Shown: positions 21,241 through 30,419, numbered from the stretch's first letter. The stretch: DNA of 34,749 nucleotides from Lachnospiraceae bacterium (GCA_017889125.1 JAGHER010000216.1:1-34749); one strand, 5' to 3'. Numbers and translations are program-made. The notes: generated from the sequence alone by a model not told the origin.

Positions 21241-22236
21241 TCACTCTCCCGACTGCATCACCGCTTCACCCTTCTTCTCCCCATACCGTCTCTTCCACTC
21301 CGCAAAATCCCAGCTTCGCAAAAATTCCTCAGCCGCCCTCCTTCCGTTTTCAAAAAGCTGGCTGCTCTCCTGGCGGGACAGGTCAAAGTCCGCCGCGTGA
21401 ATCTTTCGCTTTTCTCCCCGAATCTCCACTATCGCCGGTATCCGGATGGTTCGCTCGTAATCCCCGGCGGAAAGATGGCTGTTGTCAATGGCATCCATGC
21501 AGGTTGCGGCAATGGATTTCAGATAATCCACCAGATTAGGCCGGGCGCCGCACCCGCCGCCGCAGGCCCCCTCTCCCTCGTCCGTAAACCGGAAGCCAAA
21601 GACAGGGCAGATCCCCAAATCCGCCTGCCGGTCCAGAATCCACAGGGGATAATTGCTCAAAAGACCGCCATCCACAATCAGGTGCGCATTCCCCTCTTTA
21701 TCCCAAAGGCGCACCGGCTGGAAAAATACCGGGATACTCACGCTCATGCGCACTGCCCGGGCTATGGAAAAGGTATCCGGGTCCAGGCCAAAATCCTTCA
21801 GGTCATCGGGAAGGATCAGCAGGCGGCGGCTGGTCAGATCGCTTGCAGTAATTTTCAAAATCCGGCCCTTCCTCTGCAGATCGCCGAAGGAAAAAACCAC
21901 CTTTCGGCCAAGCATTTCCTCCACCCACTCCTCCAGCCACACTGTGTTGTAAATTCCCAGGCGGAAGGCAAGGGAAAGGGCCTTGCCGGGCAGCCCTAGA
22001 CGGCTGGCAAGACCCTTTCCTTTGAATTTCATATAGTCCAGCGACTCCATTTCCCGCTTCAGTTCATCGCATGCATAACCGGCGGCAAGAAGGGCCGCCA
22101 CAATGGCGCCAGCGGAGGAACCAGCCAGATCGGCAAACTGGTATCCGGCCTCCTGCATGGCGCAGGCCGCGCCCACATGACCGATTCCCCGCACGCCGCC
22201 GCCCTCGAATACGCCGCAGCAGCTTTTCCATAGCAT
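21241..22236 (-). CDS. Patatin-like phospholipase
   Basis: A 331-residue patatin-family lipid acyl hydrolase. The oxyanion loop is EGGGVRGIGHVG (11-22), the nucleophile Ser41 lies in GSSAG, and the catalytic Asp189 in IVDGG. All parts of the Ser-Asp dyad are present, so it should be active on membrane lipids or acyl esters. There is no signal peptide, so it acts in the cytoplasm or at the inner membrane face. A Cys/Gly cluster (GACGGGCG, about 223-230) is unusual and may be a loop insertion. The gene starts 45 bases after the stop of the second TolC-fold gene in the same direction, so it may be part of the efflux operon; a TATAAT at 22271-22276 in the gap, without a good -35, could give it separate expression. 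Confidence 0.88.
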   Translation of the reverse strand: MLWKSCCGVFEGGGVRGIGHVGAACAMQEAGYQFADLAGSSAGAIVAALLAAGYACDELKREMESLDYMKFKGKGLASRLGLPGKALSLAFRLGIYNTVWLEEWVEEMLGRKVVFSFGDLQRKGRILKITASDLTSRRLLILPDDLKDFGLDPDTFSIARAVRMSVSIPVFFQPVRLWDKEGNAHLIVDGGLLSNYPLWILDRQADLGICPVFGFRFTDEGEGACGGGCGARPNLVDYLKSIAATCMDAIDNSHLSAGDYERTIRIPAIVEIRGEKRKIHAADFDLSRQESSQLFENGRRAAEEFLRSWDFAEWKRRYGEKKGEAVMQSGE

Positions 22237-22281
22237 AGAAAAATGCCCCTTTGTTTCCTTTTCTTCCTATATTATATGCAG

Positions 22282-23532
22282 TTATGACAGCTCCATCACT
22301 CCATTGGCTCCCCAGGAATAATTTTCCATCGTCTGAAAAAGGCTCAGCCCCGCCGCTTTAAAGGCGGACTCCTTCTGGAGATAGCTGCTTTCCGCCTGCA
22401 GGTATTCCGCCCGGGAAAGCATGCCCATACTATACTTCCTCTGGGCATTCTCCCAGGTGATCTTCGCTGAAGAAAGGCCGGTTTCCGCCGCATCATAGGC
22501 GGTCTTTGCCTCCAGCACCTGATGGTAAAGCTCCTCCATGCCGATAGTCACCTTGCTTTTCAGCTCGTCGATGGCGCGGTTTTTCCGTTCCCCATCGGTG
22601 GTACTGCCATCGGTAGAGGTACTTCGCTCCGAGATAATGTCGATATTGCTGCTGATGGCCAGAGCCGTATCCGCTGCCAGATCCATCTGGGAAATTTTCT
22701 CCAGCTCCGGCTGAGGGATCTCAGCCATCTCCATGGAGCCATCCTCATCTACCCCCAGAAGATGACAGAGGTTTTGATACACGGAGGCAAGGCTGGCATC
22801 CAGAGACTCCAGAGAAATCTGTGCCGAAAGGCAGCTGGTGTAAGCGCTCATCACCGCCTGCTCCGTCCCCAGCCCGGCTGCCAGCTCCGTCTGAGCATTC
22901 TCATACATGGCCTGGTACAGCTCCAGCATTTTCTGGGAGGCCTCCTTTTCATTGCGCAGAGACTGGTAGGAAATCATCAGGCTCTGAGCACTGTTGGTCA
23001 GCTGTTTTTCCAGGGTGCGCAGGCTCTTTGCCGAAGAATAATCATCCAGGCTGTCCAGCATATTGTTGTAGCTTCGGATGGCAGATTTGTAGATCATCCG
23101 GTTGGAGGTTTCCTCCATGTATGCTTCCGCATCCCCCTCATCCTCAGCCCTCTCCTGTGCCCACTCTGCATCTCCCTCTGCCACCCGCAGGGCATCCTGC
23201 ATAGATGTGTAATCGCTGCGGCTGCGCGATGTGCTGTCCGTCACCTCCTGGACACTGGAATTATAAGCATGGATCAGACTTCCCAGCTCCCGGTATTCGA
23301 TCACATTATCTTGTAATTCCTCATCCGTAACCTGATTCCCGTCCATGGCCAGGTACGGCTCATCTCCCTGCTCCCGGCTTGCCCCCAGACGGTACTGATT
23401 ATTCGCCAAGCCATACTGGCTTTCTGCCGAACTATGCTGACTTTCTGCCCCAAGGACCTGACCTGGTGAAAGGGAAAACAAGCCCGCAGCAGCCAGAAGA
23501 AGAACAAATTTCCCATTTCTTCTTTTTCTCAT
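22282..23532 (-). CDS. TolC-fold outer membrane efflux protein-like, second of a pair
   Basis: 416 residues. The signal peptide (about 8-29, ending VLGAES) is followed by a short repetitive stretch (AESQHSSAESQYGLANNQYR) and long amphipathic helices typical of the TolC/OEP fold. Two halves are visible, each with a hairpin: LASVYQNLCHLLGVDEDG closes the first, and KYSMGMLSRAEYLQAESSYL is the OEP-type hairpin of the second. It starts with ATG 23532 after GGGGGAGGAG; this ribosome binding site directly follows the previous gene's stop, 12 bases away. It is the fifth gene of the efflux operon. In a monoderm there is no outer membrane for it to cross, so it may form a periplasm-like or wall-spanning helical bundle with the pump. 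Confidence 0.8.
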   Translation of the reverse strand: MRKRRNGKFVLLLAAAGLFSLSPGQVLGAESQHSSAESQYGLANNQYRLGASREQGDEPYLAMDGNQVTDEELQDNVIEYRELGSLIHAYNSSVQEVTDSTSRSRSDYTSMQDALRVAEGDAEWAQERAEDEGDAEAYMEETSNRMIYKSAIRSYNNMLDSLDDYSSAKSLRTLEKQLTNSAQSLMISYQSLRNEKEASQKMLELYQAMYENAQTELAAGLGTEQAVMSAYTSCLSAQISLESLDASLASVYQNLCHLLGVDEDGSMEMAEIPQPELEKISQMDLAADTALAISSNIDIISERSTSTDGSTTDGERKNRAIDELKSKVTIGMEELYHQVLEAKTAYDAAETGLSSAKITWENAQRKYSMGMLSRAEYLQAESSYLQKESAFKAAGLSLFQTMENYSWGANGVMELS

Positions 23533-23544
23533 GGACTCCTCCCC

Positions 23545-24714
23545 CTATTCCGCAGAAGCAAGACCGCTTACATTCCACTGGTAGGTCACATAAGCATCCA
23601 TCAGATTCAGCTTTGCCGTTTCTACAGCCAGCTGCTTCTGGATGAGCACAGACTGTTCGCTCTGGTATTCGTACTGAGAAGCCATTCCGGCGCTCCATTT
23701 CTGCTGCATCTCCTCCATACTCCGCTCCTCTGCCGCCAGATCGGCCTCTGCCTGGTCATAGGAAAGCTTTGCCGTCTGGAGACTGGCCCATGCCGAAGAT
23801 ACAGAAGCAGCAATCTGCCGCTTATTTCCATTGATCGTAGTCTGAATATTCTTCTTGTTTTCCTCCTCCTGAGCATTTTCCAGCTTTCTCTGGTTAATCT
23901 TTAAGGTATAATTATTTTCCAGAGCTTTTTCTTTATCGGCCTCCAGATCAATAGCCTCCAGCAGGGAAGAATCAAACTCCGGAAGAGACTGGATTTCCGG
24001 CACATCGCTTTCCTTCCAGCCCAGCATCACAATCAAGCTCTTTCTGGTGCTTTCTGTCTGTCGTTCCAGCTGGGCAATATTCTTTTCCTGGGTCAGCACT
24101 GCCTCCTGGGCATCCAGCACATCCGCATCTGTAACCGTCCCTGCCGCCCTCTGGACCTTAGCAAGAGCGAGGGCGTTTTCCAGGACGTTTAACTGCTCCC
24201 TGGCTGCTGCTGCCTCGATCTGCCCGGAAAAGTAGGAAATGTATTTTGACTGAGCCGACAGCACCAGATTATCCTCCGCCATGGAATACTGCAGCAGATA
24301 AATCTGACTGTCCTCCACATTGTCATCAGCCTGCTCCTTCAGATTCCTCGCCTGCAGCTCCAGCTGCATGTCGCTGATCATTGCCGAGGCGCTGTCATCT
24401 CCGGACTGGCTTGCCAGAAGATCATCTGCCAGATCCCGGTAGGCCTCTGCCACATCCTCCTTTGTCCGTCCGTAATCCTTGACAAATTCATTATATTCAT
24501 AAGCATTGTTCTGCACCGTCACATTGTATTCGTGAATCAGGTCGGCAATCTCCCCATACTCCAGCACATTGTCCCGGAGTGCGCTCCACTCTTCGGCCGT
24601 CCGGGAAAATTCCGGACTGGCCGCCAGAGCAGTGAGAGGCGCCCGAAAGGCTGCGGCCAGAGAAATCCCTGCCGCCGCTGCCGCCAGCGTTCTTTTTGCT
24701 GCTTTTCGTCTCAT
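23545..24714 (-). CDS. TolC-fold outer membrane efflux protein-like, first of a pair
   Basis: 389 residues from ATG 24714, which has AAAGGAAG 5-6 bases upstream; an in-frame ATG 30 codons further up lies inside the pump gene and lacks a signal sequence. The signal peptide (about 8-32) ends ALAASPEF. The mature protein is nearly all helix, with the two-fold OEP pattern: RAAGTVTDADVLDAQEAVLT in the first half and KWSAGMASQYEYQSEQSVLI in the second. It is diverged from its neighbour at 22282-23532 and looks like an ancient duplicate. It is the fourth gene of the operon, 14 bases after the RND stop. Confidence 0.82.
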   Translation of the reverse strand: MRRKAAKRTLAAAAAGISLAAAFRAPLTALAASPEFSRTAEEWSALRDNVLEYGEIADLIHEYNVTVQNNAYEYNEFVKDYGRTKEDVAEAYRDLADDLLASQSGDDSASAMISDMQLELQARNLKEQADDNVEDSQIYLLQYSMAEDNLVLSAQSKYISYFSGQIEAAAAREQLNVLENALALAKVQRAAGTVTDADVLDAQEAVLTQEKNIAQLERQTESTRKSLIVMLGWKESDVPEIQSLPEFDSSLLEAIDLEADKEKALENNYTLKINQRKLENAQEEENKKNIQTTINGNKRQIAASVSSAWASLQTAKLSYDQAEADLAAEERSMEEMQQKWSAGMASQYEYQSEQSVLIQKQLAVETAKLNLMDAYVTYQWNVSGLASAE

Positions 24715-24728
24715 AAAGCTTCCTTTCC

Positions 24729-27700
24729 TTACATTCTGTGGGGTTCCTGTGTCTCCTGCTTCTTCTGCTCCTTCTCCTTCTTCTTCCGGTACTGCTTCTG
24801 CCATTTTCCAAGCTTCTTCTCCCCTTTCGCCCGCCGTTCTTCGGGAGTGGGGCTTAATATCTCGTAAAAGGCAGGCAGCATCAAAAGGCTTAGGATCGTG
24901 GATGCGGTCAGGCCGCCGATATTTACCAACGCCAGGCCTTGGGTGGTTGAGCCGGAATTTCCCCAGGCAAAGGCCATGGGAATCATGGAAATCACCGTAG
25001 TCAGAGTGGTCATCATAATGGGGCGGAGCCTGGTGGCGCCAGCCTCAATTAACGCCGTATCCCGGTCCATGGTCTGCCGGTACTGGTTTACTGTGTCCAC
25101 ATACAGGATGCCGGCATTTACCACCGTACCGATCAGCATCATGAAGCCCACCAGGGACATCATGCTGATGGCACTGTCTGCCAGCCACAAAAGGCCAAAG
25201 GAGCCAATCAGGCTGAAGGGAATGGTGACCATCACCATCGTTGAGAATTTGGGTGATTCAAACTGTGCCGCCATCACCACAAATACCAGGAAGATAGCAA
25301 TGGCAATGGCCTGGAATAGATCCGAAAATTCTTCATTCATGGACTGATCCATGGAATTGATTCCCGTAGTAACTGTTCCGGACAGGTTCGGTTTTACCAC
25401 CTCCTGAGTCAGAAGCGCCTGGGTCTTGCTTGTAGCAAGCTCTGTATACTCCGCATCAATGGTAATGACATATTCTTTATCCTCTCTGCGTATGCTGGCC
25501 GGACTGTCCTGGAAGCCTACGTCGGCCACATCCGTTAAAAGCACTGACCCGCCGGAGGGCGTAGTCAGCACGATTCCCTGAATCTGGTCCAGCGTCTCGT
25601 ATTTTCCCTTCGGATATTCCACCATGACGGAAACACTCTCACCATCCACATCCAGCTCTGCAGCCTGCGTTCCGCTGACCAGCTGATTTAAGGTAACACC
25701 AATCTCACTGGCAGTCAGCCCTGCAGCTTTTGCCTTTACCGCATCTACAGTAACCTCAATTACCGAGGCGGAATTTTCTGCGTCAGAATGGACACGAGTT
25801 ACCTCCGGCCGTTCCATCAGCTCCGCCACGATGGCATCGGAAACCTCCTTTACCTGGTCATAATCGGCTCCCCGCAAAATTGTCTCATAGCTCTCTCCAA
25901 AGGAAGACATCATGCTCATGGATCCGCTTACGCTTACGGAAATGGTACAGTTGGTGATATCCGCAAGCTCCTCCTTCCACTGTGCGGCCACCTCCGTGGT
26001 CTCCATCCTTCGGTCATCCTTCAGATAAGCGGTAATGGAGGCATCTCCGCCTCCGGCGATTCCACCGCCGCCGCTGGTGGTCATATAAGACTCAAGATCC
26101 TCATGCTGGGTAATAACGGCTTCCACCTGTTTTAACACCTGGTCAATTTCACTGGTCTTAATTCCCGGCCGGGTCTCCACAGAAATACTCACCTGCCCGT
26201 TGTCATCGGAGGCCATCAGCTCCGTATCCAGCTGGGATGCCAGGAAAAAAGAAAGGAAAAGCAGCGCTACAGAAATTGCCATGACCGTCTTTCTTCGGGG
26301 AAGGATCTTTTTCATTACCCTGCGATAGCCATCCTGCAGCCCTTCAACCGGCTTCGATAAGGGTGCCGTCTCCCGTTCTCTGGGCCGGTACAGCATGTAG
26401 CACAGAGGCACCACGGAGATTGCCGACAATAGGGAAGCCAGCATACAAAAGACAATGGTATATCCCAGAGGCCCAAGCACCTGGCCGGTCATGCCGGTGA
26501 GCATGGCCAGGGGGATAAATACCACACAGGTAGTTATGGTGGAAGCGGCCACAGAGGCGCTGACGATATTCGTTCCCTCCAGGGCGTCCTTCGTAAACTC
26601 CACCAATCCCCCCTCCCGCTGGGCCGTGGACCGAAAGCAGCTTTCCAGTACAACAATCGAGTTATCCACCATCATACCTACGCCCAGGGTCAGAGCGCTT
26701 AAGGTAATGACGTTCATGGTCAGCCCCATAGCATTCATAACAATCAGGGATACGAGAATGGAAACCGGAATGGAGCTTCCCACAATCAAAGACGCACGGA
26801 TCTCCCCGAAAAACAGCCAGATAATTACCATGGAAATCACCACAGCCATCACCATAGTCTCCGCCACAGATTCCAGAGAGGAAACAATGTTGTCCGCGCT
26901 GTCCTCCACGATGGTAATATGCAAGTCCCCGTCCTCTCTGGTCAGGGTATCGATAACCTCCTTCACCGCATTGGACAGAGAAACTGCCGAAGCGCTCTGC
27001 TGCTTGGAAATCCCCAGAGAAATAGTATCCTTTCCATTGTATCGGGCAATGCTCTCCCCCTCATCAGAGGCAGTATAAATCAACGCCACATCCTCCAGAT
27101 AGACGATACCGCCGCTGGCTGTGGTCAGTGGGATTTTTGCCAGTGCCTCTTCTGTGTCATAGCTCATGCGAGTGCTAAGAGAAAGCTCCTGATTTCCTAC
27201 GGAAATTTCTCCCGCCGGATAAGCGATATCCGCTCCGGCCACATCCGCTGCCACAGAAGACATGGTGACGCCGTACTGATCCATTTTTTCCTCGACGAGC
27301 TCAATCCGTATGTACTCCTCAGCACCTCCGGCGATGGTTACCTCTGCCGCCTCAGCAATCTTTTCAAATTCCGGGACAATCTCATTATTCACATAATTGT
27401 ATAAACTTTCTTGTGAAACGTTGTCGATGACCAGGCGCATATCTGACCCGGAGCTGGAATTCATCTCCATGATGGTGGGCGTATCCGCATCATCAGGCAG
27501 CTGCATATTGGCTACCTGATCCACCTTTTTCTTTAAATCATCGTAAGCTTCATCCATGTCAGTGCCGTAATCGTATTCCAGCATAACCATAGAGGATCCC
27601 TCGCTGGAAGTGGAACTTATGGAATCCAATCCGCTTAAGGTACTGACAGCGTCCTCTATGGGGCGGGTAATCAGCTCATTCACATCCTCCGGGCTGGCTC

Positions 27701-27857
27701 CTGAATAGCTGGTATAGACAATCATCATGGACATATCCATATCCGGCATCAGCTCCAGCGTCATACCGGTAAGCGATTGAAGTCCAAAAACAATCAGGCA
27801 CAGGATGGCCATAACCGTTGTGACTGGTCGTTTGAGGACGAATTTTGTTATTCCCAT
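24729..27857 (-). CDS. RND-family efflux pump (AcrB/HAE1-like)
   Basis: A 1042-residue RND transporter, close to the length of AcrB. It has an N-terminal membrane helix (about 11-30), two large extracytoplasmic loops and twelve helices in two halves. MTLELMPDMD after helix 1 is the usual start of the porter domain. In helix 4, LGVGMMVDNSIVVLES carries Asp398, but the second Asp of the usual Asp-Asp proton-relay pair is Asn399. The C-terminal tail is strongly basic, with KKKEKEQKKQETQ. The ribosome binding site AAGGAGG lies 9 bases before ATG 27857. It works with the membrane fusion protein encoded 16 bases upstream. The substrate is unknown; drugs, lipids or peptides are all possible. Confidence 0.92.
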   Translation of the reverse strand: MGITKFVLKRPVTTVMAILCLIVFGLQSLTGMTLELMPDMDMSMMIVYTSYSGASPEDVNELITRPIEDAVSTLSGLDSISSTSSEGSSMVMLEYDYGTDMDEAYDDLKKKVDQVANMQLPDDADTPTIMEMNSSSGSDMRLVIDNVSQESLYNYVNNEIVPEFEKIAEAAEVTIAGGAEEYIRIELVEEKMDQYGVTMSSVAADVAGADIAYPAGEISVGNQELSLSTRMSYDTEEALAKIPLTTASGGIVYLEDVALIYTASDEGESIARYNGKDTISLGISKQQSASAVSLSNAVKEVIDTLTREDGDLHITIVEDSADNIVSSLESVAETMVMAVVISMVIIWLFFGEIRASLIVGSSIPVSILVSLIVMNAMGLTMNVITLSALTLGVGMMVDNSIVVLESCFRSTAQREGGLVEFTKDALEGTNIVSASVAASTITTCVVFIPLAMLTGMTGQVLGPLGYTIVFCMLASLLSAISVVPLCYMLYRPRERETAPLSKPVEGLQDGYRRVMKKILPRRKTVMAISVALLFLSFFLASQLDTELMASDDNGQVSISVETRPGIKTSEIDQVLKQVEAVITQHEDLESYMTTSGGGGIAGGGDASITAYLKDDRRMETTEVAAQWKEELADITNCTISVSVSGSMSMMSSFGESYETILRGADYDQVKEVSDAIVAELMERPEVTRVHSDAENSASVIEVTVDAVKAKAAGLTASEIGVTLNQLVSGTQAAELDVDGESVSVMVEYPKGKYETLDQIQGIVLTTPSGGSVLLTDVADVGFQDSPASIRREDKEYVITIDAEYTELATSKTQALLTQEVVKPNLSGTVTTGINSMDQSMNEEFSDLFQAIAIAIFLVFVVMAAQFESPKFSTMVMVTIPFSLIGSFGLLWLADSAISMMSLVGFMMLIGTVVNAGILYVDTVNQYRQTMDRDTALIEAGATRLRPIMMTTLTTVISMIPMAFAWGNSGSTTQGLALVNIGGLTASTILSLLMLPAFYEILSPTPEERRAKGEKKLGKWQKQYRKKKEKEQKKQETQEPHRM

Positions 27858-27873
27858 TTATCTGTCCTCCTTA

Positions 27874-28950
27874 TTATGGCTCCTGGGCTTCCTTCACCCG
27901 CACTGCAGTTCCCTCATAAAGCTCTGAGCTCCAGGTAACCACCACCTGCTCGCTTCCTTCCAGACCAGAGGTAATCTCGATCCAGTCCGCATCCTGCATG
28001 CCGGTTTCCACCTGAAGCTTATGCAGGGTTCCTGTGCTGCTGTCATATGTGTATACATAGGAAGCGCCGCCCTCATTGTACACGGCGTCCACTGGCACAG
28101 CCAACACATCCTCCACACTGGAGGAAACCACGTAAAGCTTTACTGAGGAACCGGTAGACAGCTTGTATTCATCCTCCGTCACATCCAGCCTTGCTTTGGC
28201 AGTAAAAAGCCCCGTATCTGCATCTGCCATGGTGCTGATCTCGTAAATGGTTCCGGCATACTCCTCCCCGTCCTTCTCCACGGTAATTTGGTCGCCCTCC
28301 CGCAGCTGATTGCGGATCCGTTCCGTGACGGAAAAAGAGACTACCTTATTGCTCTGGCCGGAAATCACACAGACCAGGTTGCTCTGGCCGATCTGGTCAA
28401 ATTTCTCCACATTGCAGACTTCCACCAGGCCGGTAATGGGAGCAGTAATCTGGCTGTAGGATACCTGGGTTTCATAATTGTTTTTTGCGCTGTCATAGGC
28501 AATCTGTGCCGATTCCACACTGTCCTGATACTGCTGGTAGGACTGCTGGGAAATTCCCCCTCCGGCATAAAGCACCGACTGGCGGGACAGCTCCTCCTGT
28601 GCCTGCCTGAGAGCTAGTTTTGCAGAATCCAGGCTGCTCCTGGCACTGTCCACCTGATCTGTGTCAATCACGCAGATCAGCTGCCCGGCCTCAACGATCT
28701 GTCCCGATTTAATATTCACCTCCGTTACCTCACCAGAGGCTTTTGGATACACATAGACCACGCTTTCCGGTTCAACAGTCCCCACCAGACCGGTGGTCAG
28801 GCGGATATCCCTGATCTCTGGACTGGAAATCTCCACTACAGGATCTGCCACCGCCTGGGCAAATTCCTCCTTCCGCAACGCTCTTGGCAGGACTGCTGCC
28901 AAAAGCAGGGCCGCCGCTGCACATCCGATTATCCAATTCTTTTTCATCAT
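27874..28950 (-). CDS. RND efflux membrane fusion protein (periplasmic adaptor, HlyD-like)
   Basis: 358 residues. An N-terminal hydrophobic helix (about 5-22, IIGCAAAALLLAAVLPRAL) has no lipobox of the correct form, so it is a signal anchor rather than a lipoprotein. Then come a first lipoyl half (SGEVTEVNIKSGQIVEAGQL), a coiled-coil hairpin (about 100-160) rich in Gln and Ser, the second lipoyl half (SQITAPITGLVEVCNVEKFD), a beta-barrel and a membrane-proximal domain (ITSGLEGSEQVVV). The hairpin is the part that would contact the TolC-fold partners. It starts by an ATGA overlap with the TetR gene; a second ATG follows immediately and has better spacing to GAGAGGAG. Confidence 0.9.
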   Translation of the reverse strand: MMKKNWIIGCAAAALLLAAVLPRALRKEEFAQAVADPVVEISSPEIRDIRLTTGLVGTVEPESVVYVYPKASGEVTEVNIKSGQIVEAGQLICVIDTDQVDSARSSLDSAKLALRQAQEELSRQSVLYAGGGISQQSYQQYQDSVESAQIAYDSAKNNYETQVSYSQITAPITGLVEVCNVEKFDQIGQSNLVCVISGQSNKVVSFSVTERIRNQLREGDQITVEKDGEEYAGTIYEISTMADADTGLFTAKARLDVTEDEYKLSTGSSVKLYVVSSSVEDVLAVPVDAVYNEGGASYVYTYDSSTGTLHKLQVETGMQDADWIEITSGLEGSEQVVVTWSSELYEGTAVRVKEAQEP

Positions 28951-29561
28951 GCTCTCCTCTCACCAAGTTCCATCCTTATCTGGTTTAAGCTGGCTTCAAA
29001 CTGCTTTTTAATTTCATCCGCTGATTCCCCACAGACCAGATGCTTCTGGATAAATTCCTGCTGGAGATGACGGCACCGGCTGGAAATCTCCGCAAATTTC
29101 TGCTCGCTGCACATAAGAATCTCCCTGTCCGCATGCTGATAGATCCATTTTCGATAATCTCCCAGCTCCTCTTCCTTCTCCTGATCCTCCTGGAGATGAA
29201 AATCCAAAATTTTACTTCCAAAGGAAACAAATAACATCCGGTATATGGGAATCCGCCTGCATACCTCCAACTGATGAGACAGGGATCTGCGGTTCATCTC
29301 CCAGTAATCGCCGCCGCAGTCTAAAAGCTCCTTCTGCTCGTATTCCAGCATCCCCTTCCAGGATTGATCGAGGGCATACAAAAATAAATCCTCCCGGTTA
29401 TGAAAATACGTGTACAGGCTACCTCTGGATATCTGCGCCTTTCGGGCGATATTAGAAATCTGCATTTCTCCATAAGGTGTCCGCAAAAGCTCCTCCACCA
29501 CAGCATTCCGGATGGCCTCCTTCTTCAGGGGGCGCAGCTTCACAAACCGTTCTGTTGGCAT
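28947..29561 (-). CDS. TetR/AcrR-family regulator of the efflux operon
   Basis: 204 residues from ATG 29561, preceded by AAAGGAGGAG; an earlier in-frame ATG at 29597 has no ribosome binding site. The N-terminal helix-turn-helix (about 33-53) reads ISNIARKAQISRGSLYTYF, the TetR hallmark. The C-terminal ligand domain is all helical and charged. It is the first gene of the efflux operon and overlaps the membrane fusion protein gene by ATGA, so it is very likely autoregulatory and responsive to a pump substrate. A 15-bp imperfect palindrome 22 bases upstream (29583-29597) is a possible operator. Confidence 0.9.
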   Translation of the reverse strand: MPTERFVKLRPLKKEAIRNAVVEELLRTPYGEMQISNIARKAQISRGSLYTYFHNREDLFLYALDQSWKGMLEYEQKELLDCGGDYWEMNRRSLSHQLEVCRRIPIYRMLFVSFGSKILDFHLQEDQEKEEELGDYRKWIYQHADREILMCSEQKFAEISSRCRHLQQEFIQKHLVCGESADEIKKQFEASLNQIRMELGERRA

Positions 29562-29582
29562 TAAAACTCCTCCTTTCAACGA

Positions 29583-29597
29583 GTGACATGGTATCAC
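29583..29597. promoter_or_regulatory. Candidate TetR operator
   Basis: GTGACATGGTATCAC is an imperfect palindrome with perfect 4-base arms GTGA/TCAC and two further matching inner positions. It lies between the TetR start and the phased direct repeats, a usual place for an autoregulatory operator. Confidence 0.4.
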
Positions 29598-29600
29598 ACC

Positions 29601-29641
29601 AAGATGAATTGCACCTGTAGCAAAGATGAACGCAAGATGAA
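29601..29641. promoter_or_regulatory. Three AAGATGAA direct repeats with 11/22-bp phasing
   Basis: AAGATGAA occurs at 29601, 29623 and 29634: spacings of 22 and 11 bases, that is two helical turns and one. Direct repeats about one turn apart are the typical binding pattern of OmpR-family regulators. The array lies between the TetR/efflux operon and the divergent response regulator gene at 29739, so that regulator could control both. Confidence 0.6.
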
Positions 29642-29738
29642 TTCATACATTTTTCACTTTTTCCATGATTTTGTCCCTCTTTTTCACCAGTTGGTCACAA
29701 AATGCCGCTAGAATCGGAAGAAAACGGAGGATTTCAAT

Positions 29739-30419
29739 ATGGAAATGGTAAAGATACTGATCGTGGAGGATGATATACCTCTTTCGCAGCTTTATGAAAT
29801 TGTTCTGAAAAAAGAAAATTTTAAAGTCTTTACGGCTGCCAATGGCAATGAGGCCTGGGATGTTTTAGAAAAAGAATGTATCGATCTGGTAATTACAGAT
29901 ATCCTGATGCCGGAAATGGACGGCTTCGAATTTGTGCGCCTGCTGCGCAATGTCAATCCCGCCATGCCGGTGTTGATGATTACGGCCCGAGATGATTTTC
30001 TGGCCATGAATCAGGGCTTTCAGCTGGGCGCCGATGACTATATGACCAAGCCAATCGATGTTAATGAGATGGTTCTGCGGGTCAAAGCCCTTCTGCGGCG
30101 GGCCAATATTGCTTCCCAGCGAAAACTTTCCTTCCATGAAACCAGCCTGGACTACGATTCCCTGACCGTTACCTGCCTTCAGGGCTCTTTCATGCTTCCC
30201 CAAAAGGAATTTTTCCTGTTGTATAAGCTGCTTTCCTACCCCAATAAGATTTTTACCCGCATCCAGCTGATGGACGAAATCTGGGGACGCAACAGTGATT
30301 CCGATGCCCAGACCATCGATGTCCACATCAACCGCCTTCGGAAACGATTTCAGGACAATGGGGATTTTCAGATTGTCACCGTCCGCGGACTGGGCTATAA
30401 GGCGGTGATCCGCCCATGA
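29739..30419 (+). CDS. OmpR-family response regulator divergent from the efflux operon
   Basis: 226 residues. The receiver has Asp11/Asp12 in VEDDIP, phospho-acceptor Asp54 in VITDILMPEMDG, a conserved Thr in MITARDD and a Lys in MTKPID. The winged helix (about 130-224) has MLPQKEFFLLYKLLSYPNK and VTVRGLGYKAV. It is complete and should bind DNA. ATG 29739 has GGAGG about 7 bases upstream; a second ATG two codons later is also possible. It overlaps the kinase gene by ATGA. A TAGAAT at 29709-29714 could be a -10 box but lacks a good -35, consistent with an activated promoter. Confidence 0.93.
   Translation: MEMVKILIVEDDIPLSQLYEIVLKKENFKVFTAANGNEAWDVLEKECIDLVITDILMPEMDGFEFVRLLRNVNPAMPVLMITARDDFLAMNQGFQLGADDYMTKPIDVNEMVLRVKALLRRANIASQRKLSFHETSLDYDSLTVTCLQGSFMLPQKEFFLLYKLLSYPNKIFTRIQLMDEIWGRNSDSDAQTIDVHINRLRKRFQDNGDFQIVTVRGLGYKAVIRP

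Noticed and set aside
22271-22276. TATAAT on the minus strand before the patatin-like gene as a promoter
   Set aside because: No acceptable -35 element lies 16-18 bases upstream and no TGn extension is present; AT-rich gaps often contain this hexamer. Mentioned only in the gene entry.
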